Shown: piece by piece, positions 21,486 to 32,326 of the stretch
Layout of the letters: each line of letters begins with the position of its first letter
How positions within the stretch are numbered: the stretch's first letter is position 1
From: Lotus japonicus
Lineage: Eukaryota; Streptophyta; Magnoliopsida; Fabales; Fabaceae
NCBI RefSeq assembly: GCF_012489685.1
Contig: NC_080042.1
Coordinates: 34,167,158-34,231,157, forward strand
Length of the DNA stretch: 64,000 bases
Direction of reading: 5' to 3'
Notes under the pieces: model-generated
What the model was told of the DNA's origin: nothing
Database searches by the model: none
What the model saw: the letters and a program-made list of their open reading frames with translations, nothing else
Translations under genes and position numbers: made by a program

Positions 21486-21865
21486 ACTTTCTCTTAGTCT
21501 TCCTCTTCCTGGGAGACTCAAAGTCTGGAGGATCTTGAAGATTTCTGAAGAATTCATCCACATCAATCTCAAGGCCTTGCTGCTTCAGATCATCAAGATA
21601 GATCCTGATAGCTTCTTGATCATCAGCCTTGGACCAGAGAGGGTAGTCCTTCAGATGGATTCTTCTTCTTGGTCTTGCATCAGCAATTTTAACTTCAGCC
21701 TTTGTTTCTATCAAGCCCATTTTCTTCATGGATGTAGGAGTGAAGAGATCCCCAACAATTGTTGTCAAGTCTTCAGTGCGTCCTAATTTTTGCAGAGCCT
21801 TTACTAGTTTGCTCTCTATGAAGAAATCAGAAAGCAATCTGCCAAAAGGTATGTATTTGATGAGA
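21486..21865 (-). pseudogene. Element A, ORF3 middle segment right of element B
   Basis: The minus-strand reading begins LIKYIPFGRLLSDFFIES and runs to RKRKTKRK, matching the middle of ORF3 of element C (SAIKYIPFGRLLSDF to RKAQRK). The next expected residues appear at about 8000 in element A. It is therefore the other side of the insertion of B. The right edge is cut by the D-family LTR at 21866. Confidence 0.8.
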
Positions 21866-22634
21866 TGCAATAAAGTAACACAAGAAAGGGGGTTTGAATT
21901 GTGTTCTTGAAAATTACTTTTTAAAACTTTGTTTTATGAAAAGAATATTAGTTCTTAGGCAAAACGTTTAAGAGTGACTTTTCACAAACTGTTTAGTGCA
22001 GCGGAAGTAAAACAGTAAACAGAACAAAACGATCAGCACACAGAGATTTATACTGGTTCACCCTAAACGATTGGGCTACGTCCAGTACTTGGCCACCACC
22101 AAGATTTTCACTAGCAAGTATCAAGGACTTCTCCAATACAAGTATTATCCAGGACTTCTCCAAGTATTATCCAGGACTTCTCCAAGTATTATCACGGACT
22201 TGTACAGGACTTCTCCTAAATCTTTACAAAGATTTATGATACTCTACAATGGTTCTCTTCTTTCAAGAGTGAGGGTAGAGACTTTATGGCACTGGAACTC
22301 TAAGTGTTTGGGTTTAGATTTGACTATTGAATTTACTTTAGAGTTACTACAATAGTGTGAAGAGAATAAAAGATGTGACTCTTTTAAGGTACGAGGTTTT
22401 CTCTTCCACTGGGCAGAATTTATGACTTGTGTTTGACACTTGGGAATATCTGCTCAAGCTTTGAATGCTGTTAAGAAGTTTGAAATGAATGCTTGAATGT
22501 TTGAAATCTCAGAGTTAATGCTTCTTATCTTTAGATCTTCAAGGATCCCTTAAATACTCGCTTGCTAGTGTTGTAGCCGTTGTGAGACACAATCCAACCG
22601 TTGAGATAGCCGTTGAGTTTTGATATCGGACCGT
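21866..22634 (-). repeat. 3' LTR of element D, left piece
   Basis: Plus-strand text starts TGCAATAAAGTAACACAAG and parallels 49441 onward in D2. It stops at the ACCGT duplication where element C is inserted; the other piece is 34741-35312. Together about 1341 bases, against 1365 in D2. Confidence 0.85.
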
Positions 22635-23847
22635 TGTAAGATCAAGTTTTGATCGAGTAGTACAACTCTATGTTTTGATGATTACAAGTTAACCTTTTGA
22701 TATGAACAATTGTGGTACTCTAACGTGTTTTTCTGAGTGTGCTATTTACAGGCTCTGAACTCAACTCAATCTCACACAAATCAGAAGCACTGTGTATAAA
22801 GAGTAACCCAAGCAACGCTTTCGCATTCACCATGTTCAGTATGAACAGTGGAAAAGCTTCAGAAGTTCTGAAGCTATACAAACTCTGATGTGGACTCAGT
22901 CGCTAGAAGCTCTGAAGATCCAGAAGTTCTGATAACCAAGAAACACTGAAGGTTCAGATGTTCTGATGGTGTAGAAGACTCTGAAGATCCAGAAACTGAT
23001 TAGTGGAAACTCTGAAGTCCAGAAGCAAGAAACTCTGAAGGCCATGTTCTTCCCTCTGAGTTCAGAATCTGAAGATACAATGGTCAGAGGATCTGTGCTT
23101 TCCCTCTGACTCTGATCAACCGGCTTCACAAGTTCCAATACGAAGCATTCCTCTGATCAGAAGTCTCCTAGGTTAAAAGGTCAAGTCGCTATCCAAGTAC
23201 AAAAGCAAGTGTACCTTCCTGACGACCTACCTAACGTTCTCAGCCACAGTAGAAGCTGGATTTTCCAGAACTGCCCTCCAACGGTAGCATTTCCCATGCA
23301 ACGCTCAACCCTAATCCTTGGAGTATATATAGAGGCTGAAGATTGAAAGAAGCGGTGAAGAAAAGAAGCAACACATACGCGCAAGACATATTCAAAATAT
23401 TCTAAGCTTTCTTTCATCTGAAATTCATTGAGTTTACTATTAGCTTTTTAGAAGCAAATCTCTTGTAAACATTTCTTTGATAAACAGTTTGTTTAGTTCC
23501 TTTAGGAGATCAAGGTTGATCGGATCCTAGAGAAGACTAAGAGAGTGAATCTTAGTGTGAGCTAAGTCAGTGTAATTGTTAGTCACTTGTAGGTTTCAAG
23601 TGCAGTTGTAACTCTTACCTGATTAGTGGATTGCCTTCATTCTAAGAAGGAAGAAATCACCTTAACGGGTGGACTGGAGTAGCTTGAGTGATTTATCAAG
23701 TGAACCAGGATAAAATCCTTGTGTGCTTCTCTATCTCTTATCTTTAGCACTTAAGTTCTCGAAAGATTTGTCAAAATCTTTAAGGTGGAAGTTTTGTACT
23801 GAAAACGTTATTCAAACCCCCCCTTTCTACCGTTTTTCATACCTTCA
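22635..23847 (+). repeat. 5' LTR of element C
   Basis: 1213 bases, TGTAAGATCAAG to TACCTTCA, with TATATATA at 23324-23331. Confidence 0.93.
23324..23331 (+). promoter_or_regulatory. TATA box in the 5' LTR of C
   Basis: TATATATA followed by GAGGCTGAAG, at the same place as TATAAATA in B. It is the probable start region for genomic RNA. Confidence 0.65.
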
Positions 23848-23849
23848 AT

Positions 23850-23861
23850 TGGTATCAGAGC
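23850..23861 (+). promoter_or_regulatory. Primer binding site of C (initiator tRNA-Met type)
   Basis: TGGTATCAGAGC, two bases after the LTR end at 23847. Confidence 0.92.
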
Positions 23862-23919
23862 GCAAGTTCTGATTACCACACCTAACAGTGTTCAGTGATC
23901 CGGGCCGGTGTGAAAAACA

Positions 23920-25830
23920 ATGGCTGCCACCACCAGTGAAACTCAAAGAGATGGTTACAATGCAAAGCCTCCTATGTTCGACGGTCAAAGGTTCGAATAT
24001 TGGAAAGATAGACTGGAAAGTTTCTTTCTGGGTTTCGATGCAGATCTCTGGGATATTATTGTGGATGGCTACGAGCGTCCAGTTGATGCAGATGGCAAGA
24101 AGATCCCAAGGTCAGAGATGACTGCAGATCAAAAGAAGCTGTACTCACAACATCACAAAGCAAGAGCAATTCTTCTAAGTGCTATTTCCTATGAAGAGTA
24201 CCAGAAGATTACAGATCGTGAGTTTGCTAAAGGCATTTTTGAATCTCTGAAGATGTCTCATGAAGGAAACAAGAAAGTCAAAGAATCAAAGGCATTGTCT
24301 TTGATCCAAAAGTATGAATCCTTCATCATGGAGCCAAATGAGTCCATTGAAGAAATGTTCTCCAGATTTCAATTGCTTGTAGCTGGCATACGACCTCTCA
24401 ACAAGAGCTACACAACAAAAGATCATGTCATAAGGGTCATCAGGTGTCTTCCTGAAAGTTGGATGCCCTTGGTGACTTCAATAGAGCTCACGAGAGACGT
24501 TGAGAATATGAGTTTAGAAGAACTCATCAGCATTTTGAAATGCCATGAGCTGAAGCGCTCAGAGATGCAAGATCTGAGGAAAAAGTCCATAGCCTTGAAA
24601 TCCAAATCTGAAAAGGCTAAGGTTGAGAAGTCAAAGGCTCTTCAAGCTGAAGAAGAAGAATCTGAAGAAGCATCAGAAGATTCTGATGAAGATGAGCTGA
24701 CTCTGATCTCCAAGAGACTCAACCGCATCTGGAAGCACAGGCAGAGCAAGTTCAAAGGCTCTGGAAAGGCAAAAGGAAAGTATGAGTCCTCAGGCCAGAA
24801 GAAGTCTTCAATCAAGGAAGTCACATGTTTTGAGTGCAAAGAATCTGGGCACTACAAAAGTGATTGTCCAAAGTTGAAGAAAGACAAGAAGCCAAAGAAG
24901 CACTTCAAGACCAAGAAGAGTCTGATGGTGACATTCGATGAATCAGAGTCAGAGGATGTTGACTCTGATGGTGAAGTCCAAGGACTCATGGCCATTGTCA
25001 AAGACAAAGGAGCAGAGTCAAAGGAAGCTGTTGACTCTGACTCAGAATCAGAAGGAGATCCTAACTCAGACGATGAAAATGAGGTATTTGCTTCTTTCTC
25101 TACCTCTGAACTGAAACATGCTTTGTCTGATATCATGGATAAGTATAATTCCTTATTGTCTAAGCATAAAAAGTTGAAAAAGAACTTATCTGCTGTCTCC
25201 AAGACTCCTTCTGAACATGAGAAAATTATTTCTGATTTGAAAAATGAAAATCATGCTTTGGTAAATTCTAACTCTGTGCTTAAGAACCAGATTGCTAAGT
25301 TAGAAGAAATTGTTGCCTGTGATGCCTCTGATTGTAGAAATGAATCTAAGTATGAAAAGTCTTTTCAAAGATTCCTAGCTAAAAGCGTGGATAGAAGCTT
25401 AATGGCTTCAATGATCTATGGCGTAAGCAGAAATGGAATGCATGGCATTGGCTATTCTAAACCAATTAGAAATGAGCCTTCTGTGTCTAAAGCTAAATCC
25501 TTGTATGAATGCTTTGTTCCCTCTGGTACCATATTGCCTGATCCTGTACCTGCTAAAGTTGCTAAACATCCTCTTAAAAAGGGATCTTTCTCTATGACTA
25601 AATATCATGCAAATATTCCTTTAAAATATTATGTTGAGACACCCAAGGTGATTAGAACCTCTGGGGTAACTAACAAAAGAGGACCCAGAAAGTGGGTACC
25701 TAAGGACAAGATTATCTATGTTGCAGATATCCTTGATAGCTCCACTGAAACACCAATCATGGTATCTGGACAGTGGATGCTCGCGTCACATGACGGGAGA
25801 AAAGCGTATGTTCCGAGAGCTGAAACTTAA
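23920..25830 (+). CDS. gag: Gag polyprotein of element C
   Basis: 636 codons from the ATG at 23920. Copia gag N-terminus ([17 protein letters not shown] near residues 20-36), a UBN2-like helical capsid region to about residue 210, a Lys/Glu-rich linker, then a CCHC knuckle with C303, C306, H311 and C316. After this come an acidic Ser/Asp/Glu segment (about 330-400) and a basic C-terminal part. It assembles virus-like particles and packages element RNA in the cytoplasm. It overlaps the pol frame by about 160 bases (25670-25830) in the gag frame; the residues after about 600 are probably replaced by pol when the ribosome shifts. The first ATG after the primer site is used; no upstream ATG competes in this frame. 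Confidence 0.92.
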   Translation: MAATTSETQRDGYNAKPPMFDGQRFEYWKDRLESFFLGFDADLWDIIVDGYERPVDADGKKIPRSEMTADQKKLYSQHHKARAILLSAISYEEYQKITDREFAKGIFESLKMSHEGNKKVKESKALSLIQKYESFIMEPNESIEEMFSRFQLLVAGIRPLNKSYTTKDHVIRVIRCLPESWMPLVTSIELTRDVENMSLEELISILKCHELKRSEMQDLRKKSIALKSKSEKAKVEKSKALQAEEEESEEASEDSDEDELTLISKRLNRIWKHRQSKFKGSGKAKGKYESSGQKKSSIKEVTCFECKESGHYKSDCPKLKKDKKPKKHFKTKKSLMVTFDESESEDVDSDGEVQGLMAIVKDKGAESKEAVDSDSESEGDPNSDDENEVFASFSTSELKHALSDIMDKYNSLLSKHKKLKKNLSAVSKTPSEHEKIISDLKNENHALVNSNSVLKNQIAKLEEIVACDASDCRNESKYEKSFQRFLAKSVDRSLMASMIYGVSRNGMHGIGYSKPIRNEPSVSKAKSLYECFVPSGTILPDPVPAKVAKHPLKKGSFSMTKYHANIPLKYYVETPKVIRTSGVTNKRGPRKWVPKDKIIYVADILDSSTETPIMVSGQWMLASHDGRKAYVPRAET

Positions 25831-28822
25831 GCCTGGAGGCGAAGTTGGCTTCGGAGGAAATGAAAAGGGTAAAATTGTTGGTACTGGTACTATTTGTGTA
25901 GATAGTAGCCCATGCATTGATAATGTTTTATTGGTAGACGGCTTAACACATAACTTATTGTCTATAAGTCAATTAGCTGACAAGGGTTATGATGTTATAT
26001 TCAATCAAAAGTCCTGCCGGGCTGTAAGTCAGATCGATGGCTCTGTTCTATTTAACAGTAAGAGGAAGAACAACATCTATAAGATCAGATTATCTGAGTT
26101 GGAGGCTCAGAATGTGAAGTGCCTTCTGTCTGTTAATGAAGAGCAGTGGGTATGGCATAGACGGTTAGGGCATGCCAGTATGAGAAATATTTCTCAGCTG
26201 AGCAAGCTAAACCTTGTCAGGGGATTACCCAACCTGAAGTTCGCTTCAGACACTCTTTGTGAAGCATGTCAGAAAGGCAAATTCACAAAAGTCCCTTTCA
26301 AGGCAAAGAATATTGTCTCAACCTCAAGGCCGTTGGAACTTCTGCATATCGACCTTTTTGGACCAGTGAAAACTGAGTCTATAGGTGGCAAGAGATATGG
26401 GATGGTTATCGTTGATGACTATAGCCGCTGGACATGGGTAAAGTTTCTAACCCGCAAGGATGAGTCTCATGCTGTGTTCTCTACCTTCATTGCTCAAGTG
26501 CAAAACGAGAAGGCTTGTAGGATTGTGCGTGTCAGAAGTGACCATGGTGGAGAGTTTGAGAATGACAAGTTTGAGAGTCTGTTTGATTCCTATGGAATTG
26601 CACATGATTTCTCTTGTCCCAGAACTCCTCAACAAAATGGTGTTGTTGAGAGGAAGAACATAACTCTTCAGGAGATGGCTAGAACCATGCTCCAAGAAAC
26701 TGGCATGGCTAAGCATTTTTGGGCAGAGGCAGTAAATACAGCATGTTACATTCAGAACAGAATCTCTGTGAGACCAATTCTGAATAAGACTCCTTATGAA
26801 TTGTGGAAGAACATAAAACCCAACATTTCTTATTTTCATCCTTTTGGCTGTGTTTGTTATGTTCTCAATACTAAGGATAGATTGCATAAATTTGATGCTA
26901 AGTCTTCTAAGTGTCTATTACTTGGTTATTCTGATAGATCTAAAGGTTTTAGATTTTATAATACTGATGCTAAGACTATTGAAGAATCTATTCATGTTAG
27001 ATTTGATGATAAGCTTGACTCTGACCAGTCAAAGCTAGTTGAAAAGTTTGCAGATTTAAGCATTAATGTTTCTGACAAAGGCAAAGCTCCAAAGGAAGTT
27101 GAGCCAGAGGAAGATGAACCAGAGGAAGAAGCTGGTCCCTCTAACTCACAAACTCTGAAGAAGAGCAGAATCACTGCAGCTCACCCTAAGGAATTTATTC
27201 TAGGCAACAAAGACGAACCAGTCAGAACCAGATCTGCCTTCAGACCTTCTGAAGAGACCTTGCTGAGTTTGAAAGGATTGGTGTCCTTAATTGAACCCAA
27301 GTCCATAGATGAAGCTCTTCAGGACAAGGATTGGATTCTGGCCATGGAAGAAGAATTGAATCAATTTTCCAAGAACGATGTTTGGAGCTTAGTGAAGAAG
27401 CCTGAGAGTGTCCATGTTATTGGAACGAAATGGGTATTCAGAAACAAGCTGAATGAGAAAGGAGATGTAGTCAGAAACAAGGCAAGGCTAGTTGCTCAAG
27501 GCTACAGCCAGCAGGAAGGAATAGACTACACTGAAACATTTGCTCCAGTAGCAAGACTGGAAGCAATCAGACTGTTGATCTCTTTCTCAGTAAATCACAA
27601 CATTTTTCTACATCAGATGGACGTAAAGAGTGCCTTCCTAAATGGTTATATCTCAGAGGAAGTCTATGTTCATCAACCCCCAGGTTTTGAAGATGAAAAG
27701 AAACCAGACCATGTGTTCAAATTGAAGAAATCACTCTACGGTCTGAAGCAAGCTCCCAGAGCATGGTATGAGAGACTTAGCTCATTCCTTCTGGAGAATG
27801 AGTTTGTAAGGGGTAAAGTAGATACAACTCTTTTTTGCAAGACTTATAAAGATGATATCTTAATTGTGCAAATTTATGTTGATGATATTATATTTGGTTC
27901 TGCTAATCAATCTCTATGCAAAGAATTTTCTGAGATGATGCAGGCTGAATTTGAGATGAGTATGATGGGAGAATTAAAGTACTTTCTGGGAATACAAGTT
28001 GATCAAACACCAGAAGGAACATATATCCATCAGAGCAAGTACACTAAAGAACTTCTGAAGAAGTTCAATATGCTGGAATCTACAGTGGCCAAGACTCCAA
28101 TGCATCCAACATGCATTCTGGAGAAAGAAGATATAAGTGGTAAAGTATGTCAGAAGCTCTATCGTGGCATGATAGGTTCACTTCTATACTTAACTGCATC
28201 TAGGCCAGACATATTATTTAGTGTTCACTTATGTGCTCGCTTCCAATCAGATCCAAGGGAAACCCACTTAACTGCTGTTAAGAGGATCCTAAGGTATCTG
28301 AAAGGCACCACTAACCTTGGCTTGATGTATAAGAAAACATCAGAGTATAAGCTTTCAGGTTATTGTGATGCTGATTATGCTGGAGATAGAACAGAGAGAA
28401 AAAGTACTTCCGGAAATTGTCAATTTCTGGGAAGCAATCTAGTCTCATGGGCAAGCAAGAGGCAATCAACCATTGCACTATCAACTGCAGAAGCAGAATA
28501 TATCTCAGCAGCAATATGCAGTACTCAGATGCTCTGGATGAAACATCAGCTGGAGGATTATCAGATCCTTGAGAGCAATATCCCAATCTATTGTGATAAC
28601 ACTGCTGCAATCTCATTGAGTAAGAATCCTATCTTGCATTCAAGGGCAAAGCACATTGAGGTAAAGTATCACTTTATTAGAGATTATGTACAGAAGGGCG
28701 TACTTCTTCTGAAGTTTGTTGATACTGACCATCAATGGGCAGATATCTTTACAAAGCCCTTAGCAGAGGATAGATTTAATTTTATTCTGAAAAATCTAAA
28801 CATGGACTTTTGTCCAGAGTGA
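25670..28822 (+). CDS. pol: Pol polyprotein of element C (protease, integrase, RT, RNase H)
   Basis: Open from 25670 (after TAA at 25667-25669) to 28822, in the +1 frame relative to gag; probably reached by frameshifting. The first ATG is 25718, and residues here count from it. Protease: DSGC with D18. Pre-integrase zinc region: H147 in WHRRLGH and CEAC. Integrase: catalytic D212, D275 and E311, with exactly 35 residues between the last two. Copia-type reverse transcriptase (RVT_2): [11 protein letters not shown] and YVDD with D722 and D723. RNase H: D884 in [13 protein letters not shown] and CDNTAA. It ends NMDFCPE. No internal stop. It copies element RNA into DNA and integrates it; the 5-base target duplication agrees. 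Confidence 0.93.
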   Translation, partial: LTKEDPESGYLRTRLSMLQISLIAPLKHQSWYLDSGCSRHMTGEKRMFRELKLKPGGEVGFGGNEKGKIVGTGTICVDSSPCIDNVLLVDGLTHNLLSISQLADKGYDVIFNQKSCRAVSQIDGSVLFNSKRKNNIYKIRLSELEAQNVKCLLSVNEEQWVWHRRLGHASMRNISQLSKLNLVRGLPNLKFASDTLCEACQKGKFTKVPFKAKNIVSTSRPLELLHIDLFGPVKTESIGGKRYGMVIVDDYSRWTWVKFLTRKDESHAVFSTFIAQVQNEKACRIVRVRSDHGGEFENDKFESLFDSYGIAHDFSCPRTPQQNGVVERKNITLQEMARTMLQETGMAKHFWAEAVNTACYIQNRISVRPILNKTPYELWKNIKPNISYFHPFGCVCYVLNTKDRLHKFDAKSSKCLLLGYSDRSKGFRFYNTDAKTIEESIHVRFDDKLDSDQSKLVEKFADLSINVSDKGKAPKEVEPEEDEPEEEAGPSNSQTLKKSRITAAHPKEFILGNKDEPVRTRSAFRPSEETLLSLKGLVSLIEPKSIDEALQDKDWILAMEEELNQFSKNDVWSLVKKPESVHVIGTKWVFRNKLNEKGDVVRNKARLVAQGYSQQEGIDYTETFAPVARLEAIRLLISFSVNHNIFLHQMDVKSAFLNGYISEEVYVHQPPGFEDEKKPDHVFKLKKSLYGLKQAPRAWYERLSSFLLENEFVRGKVDTTLFCKTYKDDILIVQIYVDDIIFGSANQSLCKEFSEMMQAEFEMSMMGELKYFLGIQVDQTPEGTYIHQSKYTKELLKKFNMLESTVAKTPMHPTCILEKEDISGKVCQKLYRGMIGSLLYLTASRPDILFSVHLCARFQSDPRETHLTAVKRILRYLKGTTNLGLMYKKTSEYKLSGYCDADYAGDRTERKSTSGNCQFLGSNLVSWASKRQSTIALSTAEAEYISAAICSTQMLWMKHQLEDYQILESNIPIYCDNTAAISLSKNPILHSRAKHIEVKYHFIRDYVQKGVLLLKFVDTDHQWADIFTKPLAEDRFNFILKNLNMDFCPE

Positions 28823-29265
28823 AGATGGATCAGAACCTCTGACTATGATACTTCTTGATCAGAAGATGTCTAGTCCAGAAGGTAACTCAATCAGAGTGTG
28901 TGTACCCACTGGTACTGACTCTGAAGCTGAGACAACAACACGTGTGTCAGAATTTCTGATGCATAGTTCCTTGTGCCCGTGTGACAGTCTGTTATGATTG
29001 CGTGTAGATATGCTTATCTCCTGTGTGTGATTTGTGTATTTTACTGTTACTATCTATCTTTAATTTTCAGCCGTTGATCTTAAAGTGCTTTTTGAATCAA
29101 CAACGGTTATTTGATAAAACCCACTATACACACACGTTCTCTTTCACTTCCGGTTTTCACTCTCGCTCTCTCTGTTTTTCAAAACCGCCTTTTTCTCGAT
29201 TTCTCTCTCGATCTCTCTTCATCTTTTACCTTCATCTTCTACCTCAAACCTTCAACCTCTTCAAA
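28823..29265 (+). other. Spacer between pol and ORF3 in element C
   Basis: Without ORFs up to the ORF3 frame. Features are TTTAATTTTCAG at about 29059 (acceptor-like), CACTATACACACACG near 29123 (TATA-like) and a long CT-rich leader to the ATG at 29266. The TATA-like and CT parts are conserved in B; the acceptor-like AG is not. ORF3 may therefore come from an internal promoter or a spliced RNA, neither proven. Confidence 0.4.
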
Positions 29266-32124
29266 ATGGTAAGACAAACCAGAAGATCTAATGCAGATGC
29301 ACCTCAGTTCCCTCACATGGTAGTTGGTCTAGCAACGGGTCAAAGGGGCTCTGAGAACCCGGCACAAGAACAAGTTCAAGCTCAAGAGCAGATTGTTCCA
29401 ATTGCAGAACGGGGCTGTGCCGTTCACTGCGTATTTGCTCCTGAGGAACTTCAAGTCCTGGCAGAATGGAGATTCGACCTCGACAACCTGGCTACAAATG
29501 GGTATGATCTTCGTCCTGAAGTCCAAGCTCAAGGTTGGGGAAATTACTTCAACAGACTTCGAGGACCGGTGTATGAGAAACTGGTAAAGGAATTTTGGAA
29601 GCACGCCGACTGCGATGATACTCAGGTGGTCTCTCATATTCTTGGAAGAAAGATCATCATCACTGAGAAGTCATTCGTGCACTTACTGGGTGCAAACACT
29701 GCTTATGGGTTTCGTTTCCAACTCACGGAATCGAAGCTGAAACCCAGCACCAAAGACAAAGTCAACCAGGCCCTGTACACCACCTTCAAACCGGGCAAGA
29801 CGAGTTACAAGGTGATGGACCTTCATCCCAAACTCAGAATCTGGCACAAGATCCTGCTTCACTGCTTAAACCAGAGACCGAAGGGCAGTTCTCCAGACTA
29901 CATCAACTTCAACCAGAAGGTGATGTTGTTCTTCATCCAAGATCAGAAGAAGATCTGCCTTCCCTACTTCCTGTTCTCCTACTTGAAGGAATGCATCCGG
30001 AAGTCTCGCACCACCGCCTCCATCAAGTCTGCAATCAAATATATCCCTTTTGGGAGGCTGCTCTCAGACTTTCTCATTGAAAGCAACTTGGTGCAAGATT
30101 TGATCCATGCTGGATGTGTAGAGGATCTAAGCACAATTGTCAGTGATGTCTTCACTGCAAACTCCCTGAAGAAGATGGGTTTGGTCCAGAAGAAGATTGC
30201 TCCTGCTCATGAAGACACATCTTCTGAAATCAGAGGAAGAAGAATGCCTCTGAATGACTACCCTCTGTGGACACAAGCGGACAATCCTGACGCCATCAGA
30301 TGCTATGTTGAAGACCTCAGGGCTCAAGGTTTCGAAATTGACCTTGATGATTTCGTCAGCAGACTGCCACCAGCTCCAGAGTTTCCTTCTCCTCCCAAGA
30401 GGAAAGCTCAGAGGAAGATGGTTCTGGACGAATCTTCTGAGGAATCTGATGTCCCTCTGGTCAAGAAGACGAAGAGAAAGCCTGATGATGGTGATGATAG
30501 TGATAGTGAGGATGGTCCTCCAAAGAAGAAGAAGAAGAAAGTCAGAATCGTGGTGAAGCCTACTCGGGTGGAACCAGCTGCTGAAGTGGTCAGAAGGACT
30601 GAACCTCCTGCCAGAGTGACTAGATCATCAGCACATTCAAGTAAGCCTGCACTTGCTTCTGATGATGATTTGAATTTATTTGATGCACTCCCTATTTCTG
30701 CTATGCTCAAACACTCCTCAAATCCCCTCACTCCTATTCCTGAATCCCAGCCAGCCGAACAAACCACCACTCCACCACATTCCCCAAGATCTTCCTTCTT
30801 TCAACCTTCTCCTACTGAAGCACCTCTCTGGAATTTGCTTCAGAATCAACCCTCTAGGTCAGAAGAACCAACCTCTCTCCTCACCATTCCGTACGACCCA
30901 TTACTTTCTGAACCAATCATCCATGACCAACCCGAGCCAAACCAAACAGAACCACAACCCAGAACGTCTGATCACTCTGCTCCCAGAGCATCAGAACGTC
31001 CTGCTGCCAGAACCACGGATACAGACTCATCAACAGCCTTTACACCTGTATCCTTCCCAATCAATGTTGCTGATTCTTCTCCCTCCAATAACTCTGAATC
31101 CATTAGAAAATTCATGGAGGTTAGAAAAGAAAAGGTGTCTGCCTTGGAAGAATATTACCTAACTTGTCCAAGCCCTAGGAGATATCCTGGCCCTAGACCT
31201 GAACGTCTAGTAGACCCAGATGAACCTATCTTGGCTAATCCTTTACAAGAGGAAGACCCCTTGGTTCAACAAGCTCACCATGTCCCTGACCAACAAGAGC
31301 CTATTCAACCAGAACCTGAACCCGAACATTCAGTGTCTAACCAATCCTCGGTTAGATCACCTCATCCTCTGGTTGAAACTTCAGACCCCCACCTTGGAAC
31401 CTCTGAACCCAATGCTCCCATGATTAACATTGGTTCTCCACAAGGTGTCTCTGAAGCTCATAGCAGCAATCACCCAGCCTCTCCTGAAACCAACCTCTCC
31501 ATAATTCCCTATACTCACCTTCAACCCACATCTCTCTCTGAGTGCATCAATATTTTCTATCATGAAGCCTCCTTGAGGCTCCGCAATGTGCACGGTCAGA
31601 CTGACCTCAGTGAGAACGCTGAAAGTGTGGCTGATGAGTGGAACAATCTGAGCACTTGGCTAGTGGCTCAAGTTCCAATTATGATGCAGCTCCTGCATGC
31701 AGAGGGAAGTCAGAGCATTGAGGCTGCAAAGCAAAGGTTTGCTAGAAGGGTGGCTCTTCATGAACTAGAACAGAGAAATAAGCTTCTTGAAGCTATTGAA
31801 GAAGCCAAGAGAAAGAAAGAACAAGCAGAAGAAGCTGCACGTCTTGCAGCAGCTCAAGCTGAACAAGCCAGACTTGAGGCAGAGCGACTTGAAGCTGAGG
31901 CTGAAGCTCTTAGATGCCAAGCACTTGCACCAGTTGTGTTTACTCCTGCTGCTTCTGCTTCCATTCCAGATCCTCAAGCTGCTCAGAATGTTCCTTCCAG
32001 TTCTACTCAGACAAGCTCATCCAGACTCGACATCATGGAACAACGTCTTGACACTCATGAATCCATGCTGATTGAGATGAAGCACATGATGATGGAACTT
32101 CTGCGACGCACTGACAAACCTTAG
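29266..32124 (+). CDS. ORF3 (env-position ORF) of element C
   Basis: 952 codons from the ATG at 29266 (AAAATGG context, aligned with the start in B). The frame is also open upstream to 29023, but that part is a Leu/Phe-rich translation of the CT leader. Residues about 45-290 form a conserved block (ERGCAVHCVFAPEEL, EFWKHADCDD, LHPKLRIWHKILLHC, SAIKYIPFGRLLSDF) of the type annotated as putative plant transposon protein domain (PF20167, from memory). Next come a Lys run at about 420-425 that could be a nuclear signal, a long Pro/Ser/Glu-rich disordered middle, and a coiled coil at about 830-890. It ends LRRTDKP. SIRE elements are known for an ORF at this place called env-like. I see no signal peptide or transmembrane helix here, so an envelope role is not supported. 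Confidence 0.88.
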   Translation: MVRQTRRSNADAPQFPHMVVGLATGQRGSENPAQEQVQAQEQIVPIAERGCAVHCVFAPEELQVLAEWRFDLDNLATNGYDLRPEVQAQGWGNYFNRLRGPVYEKLVKEFWKHADCDDTQVVSHILGRKIIITEKSFVHLLGANTAYGFRFQLTESKLKPSTKDKVNQALYTTFKPGKTSYKVMDLHPKLRIWHKILLHCLNQRPKGSSPDYINFNQKVMLFFIQDQKKICLPYFLFSYLKECIRKSRTTASIKSAIKYIPFGRLLSDFLIESNLVQDLIHAGCVEDLSTIVSDVFTANSLKKMGLVQKKIAPAHEDTSSEIRGRRMPLNDYPLWTQADNPDAIRCYVEDLRAQGFEIDLDDFVSRLPPAPEFPSPPKRKAQRKMVLDESSEESDVPLVKKTKRKPDDGDDSDSEDGPPKKKKKKVRIVVKPTRVEPAAEVVRRTEPPARVTRSSAHSSKPALASDDDLNLFDALPISAMLKHSSNPLTPIPESQPAEQTTTPPHSPRSSFFQPSPTEAPLWNLLQNQPSRSEEPTSLLTIPYDPLLSEPIIHDQPEPNQTEPQPRTSDHSAPRASERPAARTTDTDSSTAFTPVSFPINVADSSPSNNSESIRKFMEVRKEKVSALEEYYLTCPSPRRYPGPRPERLVDPDEPILANPLQEEDPLVQQAHHVPDQQEPIQPEPEPEHSVSNQSSVRSPHPLVETSDPHLGTSEPNAPMINIGSPQGVSEAHSSNHPASPETNLSIIPYTHLQPTSLSECINIFYHEASLRLRNVHGQTDLSENAESVADEWNNLSTWLVAQVPIMMQLLHAEGSQSIEAAKQRFARRVALHELEQRNKLLEAIEEAKRKKEQAEEAARLAAAQAEQARLEAERLEAEAEALRCQALAPVVFTPAASASIPDPQAAQNVPSSSTQTSSSRLDIMEQRLDTHESMLIEMKHMMMELLRRTDKP

Positions 32125-32326
32125 TTTTAGGATCTCTTCTTTTTCTTCTTTTTCGTTAACTTTGTTTTCCTTTTGTTAAACTCTGTTTCTTTTTTATTTA
32201 CTTATTCTATTTTATTCGTTTGTGATTATATATGCATATCTATATACTTGTGTCTCATATGTTTGCTAAACTCGTTTTATTCATAATCTTTTTGTGTTTA
32301 CATCATACCTTACTTCCCTAAAAAGT
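32125..32326. other. Convergent gap between ORF3 and antisense ORF
   Basis: 202 bases, T-rich on the plus strand, with no ORF. The matching gaps are 176 bases in B and about 199 in A. It probably holds overlapping 3' ends of the two convergent transcripts. Confidence 0.5.

Noticed and set aside
29023..29265. Hydrophobic N-terminal extension of ORF3 in C as an envelope signal peptide.
   Set aside because: It is a translation of the CT-rich leader. It is not kept in the frame of B, and the aligned ATG is at 29266.
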